This document shows, in pieces, positions 40,393 through 49,449 of a stretch of DNA of 52,705 nt (within the stretch, counting starts at the first letter, position 1; every line of letters starts with the position of its first letter). Source of the DNA: Streptomyces cavernae. GTDB lineage: Bacteria; Actinomycetota; Actinomycetes; Streptomycetales; Streptomycetaceae. The stretch covers positions 1 through 52,705 of the forward strand of contig NZ_RPDJ01000051.1 in NCBI RefSeq assembly GCF_004023625.1, read 5' to 3'. A program made the translations under genes and the position numbers. The notes below the pieces were generated by a model. The model made no database searches. It was not told where the DNA came from and saw only the letters and a program-made list of their open reading frames with translations.

Positions 40393-42420
40393 TCATGCGC
40401 TCGTGTTCGTACGGTGCGGCCTTCGTCCCAGCAGTTCCGCCAGCCCTCGTCGGGTGGCGGCCAGTACGACGCGGTCCCCGGCGCCCAGAACGTATCCGGG
40501 CGGCAGGTCCCAGACGAGACCCTGCTGTTCGCCGGGCGCCCCCGTGTCCAGCGCCAGCACCCGCCAGGCCCCGGGCCGGAACGCGTCGGCGACGGTGCGC
40601 CCCTCCAACCGGGGGCACTCACCCACGTCCACGGCCGCGAACAGCAGCACCTTGCGCTCCACCGGGATGGCCCCCAGGATCTGCCGCCCCATCATGGCTC
40701 CCGCGAAGGCGGGTGCCGCGAGGTGGGACACGCTCCGGCTGCGGGTGAGCGCCTGGGGGTGCGCTGCGCGCAGCGTCCGGTAGACGGCGGTGGCGAAGTC
40801 GTCGTCGTACAGCCGCATGACGACCCGCAGGTCGGGCCGCAGTGACCTGGCGTACAGGGCCGCCTCGAGGTTGGTGGTGTCCACGCTGGTCAGCGCCAGC
40901 AGGGCGTGTGCCCGGTGGATCTTGGCGGCTTCCAGGACTCCTTCGTGGGTCACGTCGCCGAGCACCACCGGCACGCGCAGCCGGCGCGCCACGGCGAGCC
41001 CGCGTGCCTCGGGCCCGGCCTCCACGCAGACCACCGGAATGTCCAGCTCCCGCAGTCGTGCCAGGACGCGGGTACCGATCTTGCCCAGTCCGAGGAGGAC
41101 GACATGACCCGACAGTCCGCGCGGCACTCGTCGTACCGCCGTCCCGCTGCGAAAGGTGCCGAGCGCCTCCAGCACGGCGGCCAGCAGTACCGGGAGCAGC
41201 AGCAGTCCCATCAGCCCGGAGAGAAGCTGCAGGATCTGCCGGCCCAACGGCTCGCCTATCGCGGGGTCGTTGATGGCGAACAGGTCGAGCAGCGTGAGGT
41301 ACGTGGCCCGCAGCGGATGCTCCCCGGTGACCACCATCGACGCCACGGCCAGCGCGATCACGCACCCGACCAGCCCGGCAAGGGACCACCGCAGCCGCCG
41401 CGAGAACAGCGATGCGAACGGCGGGACACTGCGTCCGGCCGGCAGGGCGGACCCCGTGTACTGCACGGTCTCCAGGACGACGGTCCCGCGCCCGCCCGCC
41501 GCGGCCACGGACGCCTCGTCGGGCAGCAGTTGGGGTCCGTGCGCCCCGCTGCCCTCGGCCCCCTCGGTACCGGCCGGGTTGGTGGTGGTCGCCGAGAGCA
41601 GGGCCAGAGTGCACAGTCCGGTGTCGCCGTTCTGCCCTGGCGGGCGCTCCACCGCGCGCAGCAGCAGCCCGTCGGTCTGGACGACTTTGCTGGTGCCGGC
41701 CACGGCTGTCGCGGCGAGCGCGGGGGCCGCGGTGTCGGCGTCGGACAGGACGGTGGTGGAGGCGTCGAATCCCGCGCTCCGCGTGCCGCTGCGCTCGTCG
41801 CCGTCCACATCTCCGTCGACGCCCGTCCGGCCGGCGCGGCCCTCGATCGCCAACGCCGAGGCCTGGTCGAGGAGTTCCTCCATGCGCTGGCCGAGCCGGC
41901 GGTTGTAGAGGCGGAGCACCAGCCGCAGCCGCGGATTGAGGCGGCGCGCGGTCAGCGCCGCGCGGATGTTCGTCTCGTCGTCGTCATAGACCAGCGCGAG
42001 TGCTGCCGCTCGTTCCACACCGGCCTCGGCCAGGATGGCTTCGTCGGCGTCGGCGGCTTCCAACAGCCGTACGCCGACAGGGCCGTTGGCGGGCGACCGG
42101 ACCGCGGTCGGCTCACCGTTTCCGGCAGCCCGGTTCACCGCTGCCGACACCCGGTCGAACAGCGCGGACGCCCGGGCCATGCCGACCACCGGCTGCCGCA
42201 CGTCCCGCGCTGCGGGCGGCACGACCAGCGTCACCCGTTCTCCGTAGACGGCGCGCAGCTCTCCGGCCAGCCGGTGGGCCAGACCGTCGTCTCCGCACAC
42301 GACCATGTGCGCATCGACGTCACGTACCGCGTTCCGCTCGGAAAGGCTCGCCACGCGGTCAAAGACTGCCCTACGGAGACGGGTGGTTCCACTGTGGAGC
42401 GGAGCGAGCGCAGGCTCCAT
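40393..42420 (-). CDS. Membrane protein with two TrkA_N/RCK NAD-binding domains
   Basis: 675 residues from ATG 42420 (GTG 42426 is possible). An N-terminal TrkA_N-like domain (HMVVCGDDGLAHRLAGEL, about 38-200; ALVYDDDETNIRAAL), a linker, then two membrane spans (WSLAGLVGCVIALAVASMVV and ILQLLSGLMGLLLLPVLLAAVLEAL) flanking YLTLLDLFAINDPA where a K+-channel filter would lie. The second TrkA_N domain has GHVVLLGLGKIGTRVL and a TrkA_C-like end (VLGAGDRVVLAA). Probably an ion channel or its NAD-sensing relative; the usual TxGYGD filter is not present. Confidence 0.86.
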   Translation of the reverse strand: MEPALAPLHSGTTRLRRAVFDRVASLSERNAVRDVDAHMVVCGDDGLAHRLAGELRAVYGERVTLVVPPAARDVRQPVVGMARASALFDRVSAAVNRAAGNGEPTAVRSPANGPVGVRLLEAADADEAILAEAGVERAAALALVYDDDETNIRAALTARRLNPRLRLVLRLYNRRLGQRMEELLDQASALAIEGRAGRTGVDGDVDGDERSGTRSAGFDASTTVLSDADTAAPALAATAVAGTSKVVQTDGLLLRAVERPPGQNGDTGLCTLALLSATTTNPAGTEGAEGSGAHGPQLLPDEASVAAAGGRGTVVLETVQYTGSALPAGRSVPPFASLFSRRLRWSLAGLVGCVIALAVASMVVTGEHPLRATYLTLLDLFAINDPAIGEPLGRQILQLLSGLMGLLLLPVLLAAVLEALGTFRSGTAVRRVPRGLSGHVVLLGLGKIGTRVLARLRELDIPVVCVEAGPEARGLAVARRLRVPVVLGDVTHEGVLEAAKIHRAHALLALTSVDTTNLEAALYARSLRPDLRVVMRLYDDDFATAVYRTLRAAHPQALTRSRSVSHLAAPAFAGAMMGRQILGAIPVERKVLLFAAVDVGECPRLEGRTVADAFRPGAWRVLALDTGAPGEQQGLVWDLPPGYVLGAGDRVVLAATRRGLAELLGRRPHRTNTSA

Positions 42421-42601
42421 GCCCACCCTGTGCCGCGGCCGGAGTCCGCCTCCCCTCGTGCCGCGTCCCTGGCCGGCCCTGCCCGGTGTCCGGGGCGCGG
42501 GACGCCCGCGGTGAATTCGGTTTCAACCTTTAGGGTGCGGCAGCGCTCTGAAGTCGGGTGACAGGACAGGGTCCTCGACAGGGCCCGGAAAGGGGGAGCA
42601 G

Positions 42602-43135
42602 ATGCCGGAGAACGGCCAGGGCTCCGAAGCGGCGGAGGGCCTTGAGGCCCCCGACAGCTTCGAAGCCTTCGCCCGGGCGAGCCAGAGACGGCTGTACCGG
42701 ACCGCGTACCTGCTGTGCGGGGACCCGGACACGGCCCGGGACCTGACTCAGACCACGCTTGCCAAGCTGTTCCAGCACTGGCGGAGGGCGAGCGCCGCCG
42801 ACCACATCGAGGCCTATGCCAGGACCGTGCTCACCCGCACCTACCTGGCCGAGCGGCGGCGCCGGCTGCGGGACCTGCTGGCGCACTCCCGCCCCGATCC
42901 GCGGCCCGCACCCGACCACACCGATCTGCGCGTGACGCTGATGACGGCACTGGCCGGACTGCCGCCCAGGGCGCGGGCCATGGTCGTGCTGCGGTACTGG
43001 GAGGACCAGAGCGTCGAGTCCGTGGCCGAGCTGCTGAAGTGCAGTGAGTCCACGGTCAAGAGCCAGTGCTCACGCTCCCTGGTGAAGCTGCGCGCGCAAC
43101 TGGGCGAGGCCCACATCTACGCCACGGGGAGCTGA
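42602..43135 (+). CDS. SigE-family ECF sigma factor
   Basis: 177 residues; ATG 42602 preceded by AAGGGGGAG. Region 2 (FARASQRRLYRTAYLLCGDPDTARDLTQTTLAKLFQHW) and region 4 (LPPRARAMVVLRYWEDQSVESVAELLKCSESTVKSQCSRSLVKL) are those of the actinomycete SigE group. The following membrane protein, eight bp on, is its probable partner. Divergent from the NAD-binding gene. Confidence 0.95.
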   Translation: MPENGQGSEAAEGLEAPDSFEAFARASQRRLYRTAYLLCGDPDTARDLTQTTLAKLFQHWRRASAADHIEAYARTVLTRTYLAERRRRLRDLLAHSRPDPRPAPDHTDLRVTLMTALAGLPPRARAMVVLRYWEDQSVESVAELLKCSESTVKSQCSRSLVKLRAQLGEAHIYATGS

Positions 43136-43143
43136 GGAACGTC

Positions 43144-44019
43144 ATGGGAGACCACATGCCCGAAGAGGACCGCCAGACCGCCCTGCTGGTCAGGGACGCG
43201 ATGGAACGGACGGTGGCGGTGCTGCCGTCGGTCGACGACCTGGTGCCCACCGCGGTCGTCCAGGGCCGACGCCGCAGGGCCCGTGCCCGTCTCGCGATCG
43301 CCGCCGGTATCAGCGTGGTGGTCGGGGCCGTGGCGTTCGGCGCCGCGACACTGCCCGTCGGGGGAAACGGCGACACGACGGTCCTCCCCGCCGCGAGCAC
43401 CACCCCCGAGCCCCGCGAGTCGCTCGCCCCGGTGGAGAAGCCGGAGCCGTACCGGACGCCGGTCCACATCGAACCCACGAACGACGAGGAACGGAGCATG
43501 ACCGACCTGCCGCCTGCCGAGCGGGAACGGCGGGAAGAGTTCCAGCAGCGGGCGGCCCGTCTCCTCGACGAGCTGCTGCCGGCCACGGTCGGCCTGATCC
43601 GGCCGGTCGACCTGGAGGTACGGCGCTACCAGGGCGAAACCGAAGACGGCAAGGTGTTCCCCATCATCTTCTCCGTGCGGCCGTCCGACGACGGCTCCGG
43701 CCCGAAGCCGTGCCCCGGCGAGCCGGGCGCCCTCAAGGGCGGAAGCTGCGAGCGGGCCACTCTGCCGGGCGACATCGAGGCGACCTCCTACCGCTTGCTC
43801 ACCGACTCGCCGGAAACCACGGCCACCCTGGTGTATTTCTCCTACGGGGACAGTGCTGTCTCACTCACCGTCAACCCGGACGCCGACGCCACGCTCTCGG
43901 CCCCGGTCACCAGCAGGGAACTGATGACGGCCGTCGCCGACTCACGCTTCCTCGACCTGGTGCGGTACGCCGCGGAGAACCCGATGCAGCAGACGGGGAC
44001 CGCCATCGCCGGCGGCTGA
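43144..44019 (+). CDS. Membrane protein, likely sigma-factor partner
   Basis: 291 residues, ATG 43144 with GAGGAAC upstream. N-terminal cytoplasmic part (VRDAMERTVAVLPSVDDLVPTAVVQGRRRRARAR), one TM (LAIAAGISVVVGAVAFGAATL), then an outer domain (DEERSMTDLPPAERERREEFQQRAARLLDELLP, CPGEPGALKGGSCERATL). The layout equals the other sigma partner at 34999. No ZAS motif. Likely co-expressed with the sigma factor 8 bp upstream. Confidence 0.85.
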   Translation: MGDHMPEEDRQTALLVRDAMERTVAVLPSVDDLVPTAVVQGRRRRARARLAIAAGISVVVGAVAFGAATLPVGGNGDTTVLPAASTTPEPRESLAPVEKPEPYRTPVHIEPTNDEERSMTDLPPAERERREEFQQRAARLLDELLPATVGLIRPVDLEVRRYQGETEDGKVFPIIFSVRPSDDGSGPKPCPGEPGALKGGSCERATLPGDIEATSYRLLTDSPETTATLVYFSYGDSAVSLTVNPDADATLSAPVTSRELMTAVADSRFLDLVRYAAENPMQQTGTAIAGG

Positions 44020-44090
44020 AGGACGGCCGTCGCAGGGCACCCGTTCCTCCAAGGCGGTCGGTGGTCCCTTCACCCCCTGTTCGGTCGGGC

Positions 44091-44128
44091 GGCGCCCGGC
44101 TGTTTCGAAGTTCGAACAGCCGGGCGCC
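44091..44128. terminator. Near-perfect hairpin after the sigma operon
   Basis: GGCGCCCGGCTGTT (44091-44104) pairs with AACAGCCGGGCGCC (44115-44128); an inner TTCGAAG-TTCGAA adds more pairing with one bulged T. Lies 72 bp after the membrane protein stop and just before the LysR remnant. Looks like a terminator without a T-tract. Confidence 0.65.
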
Positions 44129-44476
44129 CAGCGCGTACGGGCCGCCGCCCGGCCCAAGCGCGTCACCGTCGGCTACACACCGGGCATCATCGTCACTCCG
44201 GCGGTACGCGAAATGCGCCACCGGCACCCCGACGCCGACGTGCGGACCCTCCACCTACCGGGGACCAACCGCGCCCGGCGCTGCTGGATCACCGCGTGGA
44301 CGCCGTCGTCGCCCGGCTGCGACCTCACCACGGTCCCGCTGAGAGGCGTCGAGCCCAGCCAGGTAGTGCTGGCGACCCGCACCCGTGACCGCAACGGCCT
44401 CGCGGCGGCGGTTGCGCCTGCGTCGTTGCGCGGGCCTGGTCACCCTGGAGTTGCCCGGACCGCTTCCGCTTCCTAG
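44129..44476 (+). pseudogene. Remnant of a LysR-family regulator (effector domain)
   Basis: One frame reads ...AARPKRVTVGYTPGIIVTP, AVREMRHRHPDADVRTLHLP (44140-44260), the usual start of a LysR effector domain. A shifted frame then gives RPALLDHRVDAVVARL (around 44275-44320), and the first frame resumes with LTTVPL and a run like QVVLATRTRDRNG. The helix-turn-helix part is missing, and a hairpin occupies its place. At least two frameshifts; it cannot make a regulator. Its end abuts the converging transpeptidase gene. Confidence 0.75.
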
Positions 44477-45675
44477 CGCAGCGCGCTTTTCTGCCGCCAC
44501 TCGGTCCACGAGAGGTTCCACGCGCCGAAGCCGTTCCCTGGCGCGACCACACCCTTGGTGTCCTTGCCGGTTATCTCGAACGGGTCGCCCGGCCGCACCT
44601 GCCCGTAGAACCAGGCCGCGTCCGCGTCGCTCATTCCTATGCATCCGGAACTCTGGTTGGCCTTGCCGAAGTAGCGGGCGTTCCACGGGGCGGCGTGTGC
44701 GTACATGCCCGACCAGGTCAGCCGCATCGAGTGGTCGACCATCTTGTCGTAGGCGTCGCCCAGGCCCACCGTCTCGGAGTTCATGTTGATGGTGCCCTCC
44801 TTGGCCATGAGCACGGCGGTTCCGCGCCAGGAGCGCTTGTCACCACCGGGCGTTCCGCCGGAGACCGGTATGCGCCGGACTGTCTCGCCGTCGCGTACGA
44901 GTGTGAGCCGATAGCGGTCGAGGTCGACCTTGACGATCTGTCGGGCGCCGATGGTGAAGGTGGTCGTGTAGTCGCGTACGAACCAGCCGCCGTCCGCGCC
45001 GGAGTCGGTGCCGTTCAACGCCGCGTTCAGCGTGACCTTGGTTCCGGGCTTCCAGTACTTCCTGGGCCGCCAGTCCACCCGGTCCCTGCCCGACCAGTCG
45101 CTTATCCAGCCCCAGGAGCCCTCGGTGCCGTTCGAGGTGGTGATCTTGAGCTGCTTCTCGACCTCGGCCCGGTTCTTGACCGGATGGTCGAAGACCAGGG
45201 AGATCGGCTGGGCGATGCCGACGTTGGTGCCGGCGCCCGGTCGCCAGTCGACCTTGTTGACCTTGTCCGCCGGAGCCGTGGTGAAGGTGGCCCTGGTGCT
45301 CTTGACGGTTCCGCCCTCGGTCCGAGTCGCCGCCGTCACCGTGTACGCCGCGCCGGGTACGGCCTTGCGGTCGGAGACCCACGACCGGCCGTCGGCGGCG
45401 ACCTTGCCGGTGAGCCGGTGGCCCTCGGCGTCGGTGACGGTCACCGAGGTTAGCCTGCCGCCCGCGGCCGTGACCCTCACCGGCTCGCCGGCCGGGACCT
45501 GTTGTCCCGTGGGCGTGACGGTGACCGTGACAGGGCGGTCGTCGGCGCTCGGCGTCACCTTGGACTCCGGGGCGTCAGGGGATGCGCTCGACGAGCAGGC
45601 GGCGAGCGGCGCCAGCAGGGCGGCCACGGCAGCGGCCCGGACGCGGGCATGGGCGAGTACGCGTGTGCGGGGCAA
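44473..45675 (-). CDS. L,D-transpeptidase lipoprotein (Ig-like domains plus YkuD)
   Basis: 400 residues from TTG 45675 with GGAGG five bases upstream. Lipoprotein signal with lipobox LAAC (C27), one or two Ig-like domains (about 45-250; VTVTVTPTGQQVPAGEPVRV, NVGIAQPISLVFDHPV), then the YkuD catalytic domain: VDLDRYRLTLVRDG, MYAHAAPWN (H327) and SSGCIGM (C345). Makes 3-3 peptidoglycan cross-links, as in Mycobacterium LdtMt2-type enzymes. Divergent from the FemX-MurJ operon. Confidence 0.95.
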   Translation of the reverse strand: MPRTRVLAHARVRAAAVAALLAPLAACSSSASPDAPESKVTPSADDRPVTVTVTPTGQQVPAGEPVRVTAAGGRLTSVTVTDAEGHRLTGKVAADGRSWVSDRKAVPGAAYTVTAATRTEGGTVKSTRATFTTAPADKVNKVDWRPGAGTNVGIAQPISLVFDHPVKNRAEVEKQLKITTSNGTEGSWGWISDWSGRDRVDWRPRKYWKPGTKVTLNAALNGTDSGADGGWFVRDYTTTFTIGARQIVKVDLDRYRLTLVRDGETVRRIPVSGGTPGGDKRSWRGTAVLMAKEGTINMNSETVGLGDAYDKMVDHSMRLTWSGMYAHAAPWNARYFGKANQSSGCIGMSDADAAWFYGQVRPGDPFEITGKDTKGVVAPGNGFGAWNLSWTEWRQKSALR

Positions 45676-45766
45676 CAGGACCTCCGGGAAGGACGAGAAC
45701 GGGGTGGGCGATTCGCCGATGCCGTGACTGTAGAGCTGAAAAACCCGAGGTCAGCCGCTGTGCGGC

Positions 45767-45811
45767 AATGTGACGGCGACTGGTGGGGAACGGTCATCGT
45801 CCGGTCACATT
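45767..45811. promoter_or_regulatory. Spaced inverted repeat in the ldt/femX promoter region
   Basis: AATGTGAC (45767-45774) and GTCACATT (45804-45811), 8-bp arms 29 bp apart, in the 218-bp gap between the divergent transpeptidase and FemX genes. It could be a paired regulator site or chance; no promoter boxes were firmly recognised. Confidence 0.3.
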
Positions 45812-45893
45812 CGCCGCGCGGAGCGGTCATGGGCCGCTGTGAACATCCTGTCCGACCCCGCGACAGGCCCGGGGAGAAGGAGAGGCTCAGACT

Positions 45894-47090
45894 GTGTCAG
45901 CGCTGCTTGTGCCGCCCAGCCGCGTGCCCCAGCCACGGAACCGGGACGTGGCCCTGCGAACCATCACCGCGGAGACATACCGCCACTTCCTCGCGTCCCC
46001 CGACGGCGCGGCCCTCGGTGCCGGTTTCCTGCAGTGCCCCTCCTGGGCCGACGTCAAGGAGGGCTGGCGCGCCCAGCTGCTCGGCTGGGGTCCGGATCCG
46101 GAGGCAGGCGAACTGACGGGCGTGGCCCTGGTGTTGCTGCGGCAGTTCCCCGGCACCCGCAAGTACTTCGCCTACCTTCCCGAAGGGCCCGTCGCCGACT
46201 GGAGGGACCCCGACGTCGACGGCTGGCTCGGCCCGCTGCTCGAACACCTGCGCCGCGCGGGCGCTTTCGCCGTGCGCATCGGTCCGTCGCCCGCCTACCG
46301 GCGCTGGGACGCCGCCCTGCTCAAGCCGCTCACCGGCCCGGGCCGACGCCTGGGCGACGTCCTCGCCAGTGAGGTCGACCCGCTCGGCACCGCCGTCGCC
46401 GAGCGGCTGCGGGCCCGCGGCTGGCGCCGCTGCGGTGGGGACGGGACCGGAGGCGACGGGGACGCCCAGCCCCGGCACGTCTTCCATGTGCCGCTCGCCG
46501 GACGCACCACCGAGGACCTGTGGTCCGGCCTCAACCAGGAGTGGCGACGCAACGTGCGCCGAGCCCGGAAGGAGGGCGTGGCGGTGGTGGTGGGCAGTGC
46601 GGCGGAACTCCCCGAGTTCCACCGGCTGCTCGGCATCACCGAGCGACGCGACGGGTTCCGGCTCGGCCGCTCGCTCGCCTACTACGAGCGTCAGTACGCG
46701 GCGCTCAACACCGAGGAACCGGGGCGGATGAAGCTGTACCTCGCCCGTCACCGAGGAGAGATCCTGGCCGCCCACACGATGATCACGGTGGGCCGCCGGG
46801 CCTGGTACCAGACCGGCGCATCGGCCGACCACCGTCGCGAGGTCCGGCCCTCCAACGCCCTGCAATGGCGCATGCTGCTGGACGCCCACGCCCTCGGCGC
46901 CGACGTCTACGACATGCGCGGGGTACCCTCCACTCTCGATCCTGGGGAACGTGCGTACGGACTGCTGCGGTGGAAGCTCGGCACCGGAGGACAGGTCGTC
47001 GAGACGTTGGGGGAGTGGGAGAGGCCATTGGGCGGCAGCGCCAACCACGCCCTTCACCGCGCCTTCCAGGCGTATCTGAACCGCCGATGA
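45894..47090 (+). CDS. femX: FemABX-family peptidoglycan-branch aminoacyltransferase
   Basis: 398 residues, GTG 45894, GGAGAGG nine bases upstream. Two GNAT-like domains as in FemX/FemAB: FLQCPSWADVKEGWRAQLLGW, RVGPSP-like VRIGPSPAYRRWD, LNQEWRRNVRRARKEGVAVVVG, HTMITVGRRAWYQTGASADHRREVRPSNALQW, YDMRGVPSTLDPGERAYGL. Adds the first Gly (or similar) to lipid II from aminoacyl-tRNA. Overlaps the flippase gene (ATGA), giving a lipid II module. Confidence 0.93.
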   Translation: MSALLVPPSRVPQPRNRDVALRTITAETYRHFLASPDGAALGAGFLQCPSWADVKEGWRAQLLGWGPDPEAGELTGVALVLLRQFPGTRKYFAYLPEGPVADWRDPDVDGWLGPLLEHLRRAGAFAVRIGPSPAYRRWDAALLKPLTGPGRRLGDVLASEVDPLGTAVAERLRARGWRRCGGDGTGGDGDAQPRHVFHVPLAGRTTEDLWSGLNQEWRRNVRRARKEGVAVVVGSAAELPEFHRLLGITERRDGFRLGRSLAYYERQYAALNTEEPGRMKLYLARHRGEILAAHTMITVGRRAWYQTGASADHRREVRPSNALQWRMLLDAHALGADVYDMRGVPSTLDPGERAYGLLRWKLGTGGQVVETLGEWERPLGGSANHALHRAFQAYLNRR

Positions 47091-48745
47091 AGCAGACGAC
47101 GCCGACGACACCAGCCGGCGCGGACGGCGCGGACGGCGCGGACGGGGCGGAAGCGACGAAGGCGGCCTCCACGGCCCGCGGCAGTGCCGTCATGGCCGCC
47201 GGATCCATCGTCTCCCGGGCCACCGGTTTCGCCCGGTCCGCCGTGGTCGCGGCAGCGCTCGGCACCATCGGGCCGATCGCCGACGGCTACGCGGTCGGCA
47301 ACGCCCTGCCCACCATCGTCTACATGCTGCTCCTCGGCGGCGCGCTCAACGCCGTCTTCGTGCCCGAACTGGTCAAGGCCGCCAAGGAGCACGAGGACGG
47401 GGGTGTCGCATACACCGACCGGCTCGTCACCGTCTGCGTCGTCGCCCTGCTGGCGATCACCGCGACCGCGGTATGGGCGGCTCCCGCGATCGTCGGCGCG
47501 TACACCGACTACACCGGCCGACAGGCGGCCATGACCATCGCGCTCGCCCGCTACTGCCTGCCCCAGATCTTCTTCCTCGGACTGTTCACGCTGCTCGGGC
47601 AGGTACTCAACGCACGGGGCCGGTTCGGCGCGATGATGTGGGCGCCGGTCCTGAACAACGTCGTCGTCATGACCGTCTTCGGTCTGTACCTGGCCCTGGC
47701 CATGGGGCGCGGGGGCACGCTCACCGCGACCGAGACCGCCGTGCTCGGCTGGGGCACGACCGCCGGTATCGCCGTCCAGGCACTCGCCCTCGTACCCGCG
47801 CTGCGCGCGGCCCGCTTCCGCTGGCGGCCCCGCTTCGACTGGCGCGGCAGCGGACTGGCCCGCCCACTGCGATCGGCCGGCTGGCTGGTGCTGCTGGTCC
47901 TGGCCAACCAGGCCGCCTACTGGGTCACCACCCGGCTGGCCACCACCGCGGGCCTCGACGGCGGCCCCGGATACGGCGCGTACAACAACGCCTATGCCCT
48001 GTGGGTCGTACCGCACGGCATCATCACGGTCTCCGTGGTGACCGCGCTGATGCCCCGGATGAGCGCGGCCGCCGCCGACGGGGACACCGCCGCCGTGCGG
48101 CGCGACGTCTCCCACGCCCTGCGCGTCTGCGCCTCGGCCGTCGTACCCGCCGGCTGCGCGCTGTTCGCCCTCGCGCAGCCGGTGATGGCCCTCGTCTTCG
48201 GGTACGGCAGGACCAGCGCCGACGACACGGCCGCCATGGCGGGGATCCTGATGGCCTTCGCGCCGGGACTCGTCGCCCTGTCGGGCCAGTACGTCCTGTC
48301 CCGCGCCTTCTACGCGCTCTCCGACACCCGTACGCCGTTCCTGCTCAACCTCGTGATCGTCGCCCTCAACGCGGGACTGTCCCTGGCCGCCGCACACCTG
48401 CTGCCGGCTCGCTGGGCCGTGACGGGCATGGCGGCGGCGCACTCACTGGCGCTGTGCGCGGGCTGGGCGGTGACCGGCCGGGTGCTGAGTCACCGGCTCG
48501 CCGTCGCACGCCCCCTGCGTTCGTCCGCCGTCGGCACTCACGCGCGGCTGGTGCTCGCCGCAGTCCCCGCCACCGCGCTGGGCCACTTCGCGGCCCTGGG
48601 AACCGCACCGGCGGGGACGGTGGTCTCCACGGTTGCCGGCGCGGCGGTCGTCGTCCTCACCTTCGCCCTGCTCGCACGTCCGCTGCGACTCGCCGAACTC
48701 GCCGCGCTGCTCTCCGGCGTACGCCGTAGACGGATCCGGACCTGA
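47087..48745 (+). CDS. murJ: Lipid II flippase MurJ/MviN family
   Basis: 552 residues, ATG 47087 overlapping the FemX stop. About 14 membrane spans; early MurJ signature SAVMAAGSIVSRATGFARSAVVAAALG, IADGYAVGNALPTIVYMLLLGGALNAVFVPELV, LLGQVLNARGRFGAMMWAPVLNNVV, and LSRAFYALSDTRTPF. Flips lipid II across the membrane. N-terminus has a GADGADGADGAE repeat. Actinomycete genomes carry several MurJ-like genes; this may not be the essential one, since it lacks the kinase-like C-terminus. Confidence 0.93.
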   Translation: MKQTTPTTPAGADGADGADGAEATKAASTARGSAVMAAGSIVSRATGFARSAVVAAALGTIGPIADGYAVGNALPTIVYMLLLGGALNAVFVPELVKAAKEHEDGGVAYTDRLVTVCVVALLAITATAVWAAPAIVGAYTDYTGRQAAMTIALARYCLPQIFFLGLFTLLGQVLNARGRFGAMMWAPVLNNVVVMTVFGLYLALAMGRGGTLTATETAVLGWGTTAGIAVQALALVPALRAARFRWRPRFDWRGSGLARPLRSAGWLVLLVLANQAAYWVTTRLATTAGLDGGPGYGAYNNAYALWVVPHGIITVSVVTALMPRMSAAAADGDTAAVRRDVSHALRVCASAVVPAGCALFALAQPVMALVFGYGRTSADDTAAMAGILMAFAPGLVALSGQYVLSRAFYALSDTRTPFLLNLVIVALNAGLSLAAAHLLPARWAVTGMAAAHSLALCAGWAVTGRVLSHRLAVARPLRSSAVGTHARLVLAAVPATALGHFAALGTAPAGTVVSTVAGAAVVVLTFALLARPLRLAELAALLSGVRRRRIRT

Positions 48746-48768
48746 CCACCACCGAGGGAGAACTGCCG

Positions 48769-49449
48769 ATGCCCCGCGTGCTCCTCATCGAGGACGACCC
48801 TTTCGTACGCGAGGGGGTCGAAATCGGTCTGCGCCGCCGCGGCCACGACGTACGGGCGGCCGCGACCGGTGAGGCCGGCCTCGCCGCGCTCGCCGAGTTC
48901 CGCCCCGATCTGCTGCTGTTGGACCTGATGCTGCCCGGAATGAACGGCGTACAGGTCTGCCGCCAGGTCCGCGAGCACAGCCAGCTGCCGATCATCATGC
49001 TCACCGCGCGCGGCGACGACTTCGACGTGGTCGTCGGCCTGGAAGCCGGCGCCGACGACTACATCGTCAAGCCCGCCCGTCCCGACGTGATCGAGGCCCG
49101 CATCCGTGCCGTACTGCGCCGCTTGGACGCCGGCGCGGGCCGCCCGGCCATCGAGGTCCACGGCGAACTCACCGTCGACCGGGTCGGGCTGACGGTCACC
49201 AAGGCCGGCCGGCCGCTCGCGCTCGCTCCCTCGGAACTCAAGCTCCTGCTGCACCTCTGCGCGGCTCCTGAGCAGGTGTTCAGCAGACAGCAACTGCTGG
49301 AGCACGTCTGGGAGCACAGCTACCACGCCGACGCCCGACTGGTGGACGCATGCGTCCGCCGTCTGCGCGGCAAGATCGAGGACGAGGCCGGCAGCCCCCG
49401 CTACGTCCAGACGCTGCGGGGCTTCGGCTACCGCTTCGGGCCGCTGTGA
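48769..49449 (+). CDS. OmpR-family response regulator
   Basis: 226 residues; ATG 48769 with GGGAGAA eight bases upstream. Receiver with D52 (LLLLDLMLPG), T in IIMLTARGDD and K in YIVKPARP; winged helix with LALAPSELKLLLHL, HADARLVDACVRRLRGKI, TLRGFGYRFG. Follows murJ by 23 bp and overlaps its kinase (GTGA). Could be in one transcript with the cell-wall genes. Confidence 0.96.
   Translation: MPRVLLIEDDPFVREGVEIGLRRRGHDVRAAATGEAGLAALAEFRPDLLLLDLMLPGMNGVQVCRQVREHSQLPIIMLTARGDDFDVVVGLEAGADDYIVKPARPDVIEARIRAVLRRLDAGAGRPAIEVHGELTVDRVGLTVTKAGRPLALAPSELKLLLHLCAAPEQVFSRQQLLEHVWEHSYHADARLVDACVRRLRGKIEDEAGSPRYVQTLRGFGYRFGPL

Noticed and set aside
44091..44128. tRNA-like T-loop GTTCGAAC
   Set aside because: The motif is the inner part of a simple hairpin; no acceptor, D or anticodon arms exist around it.
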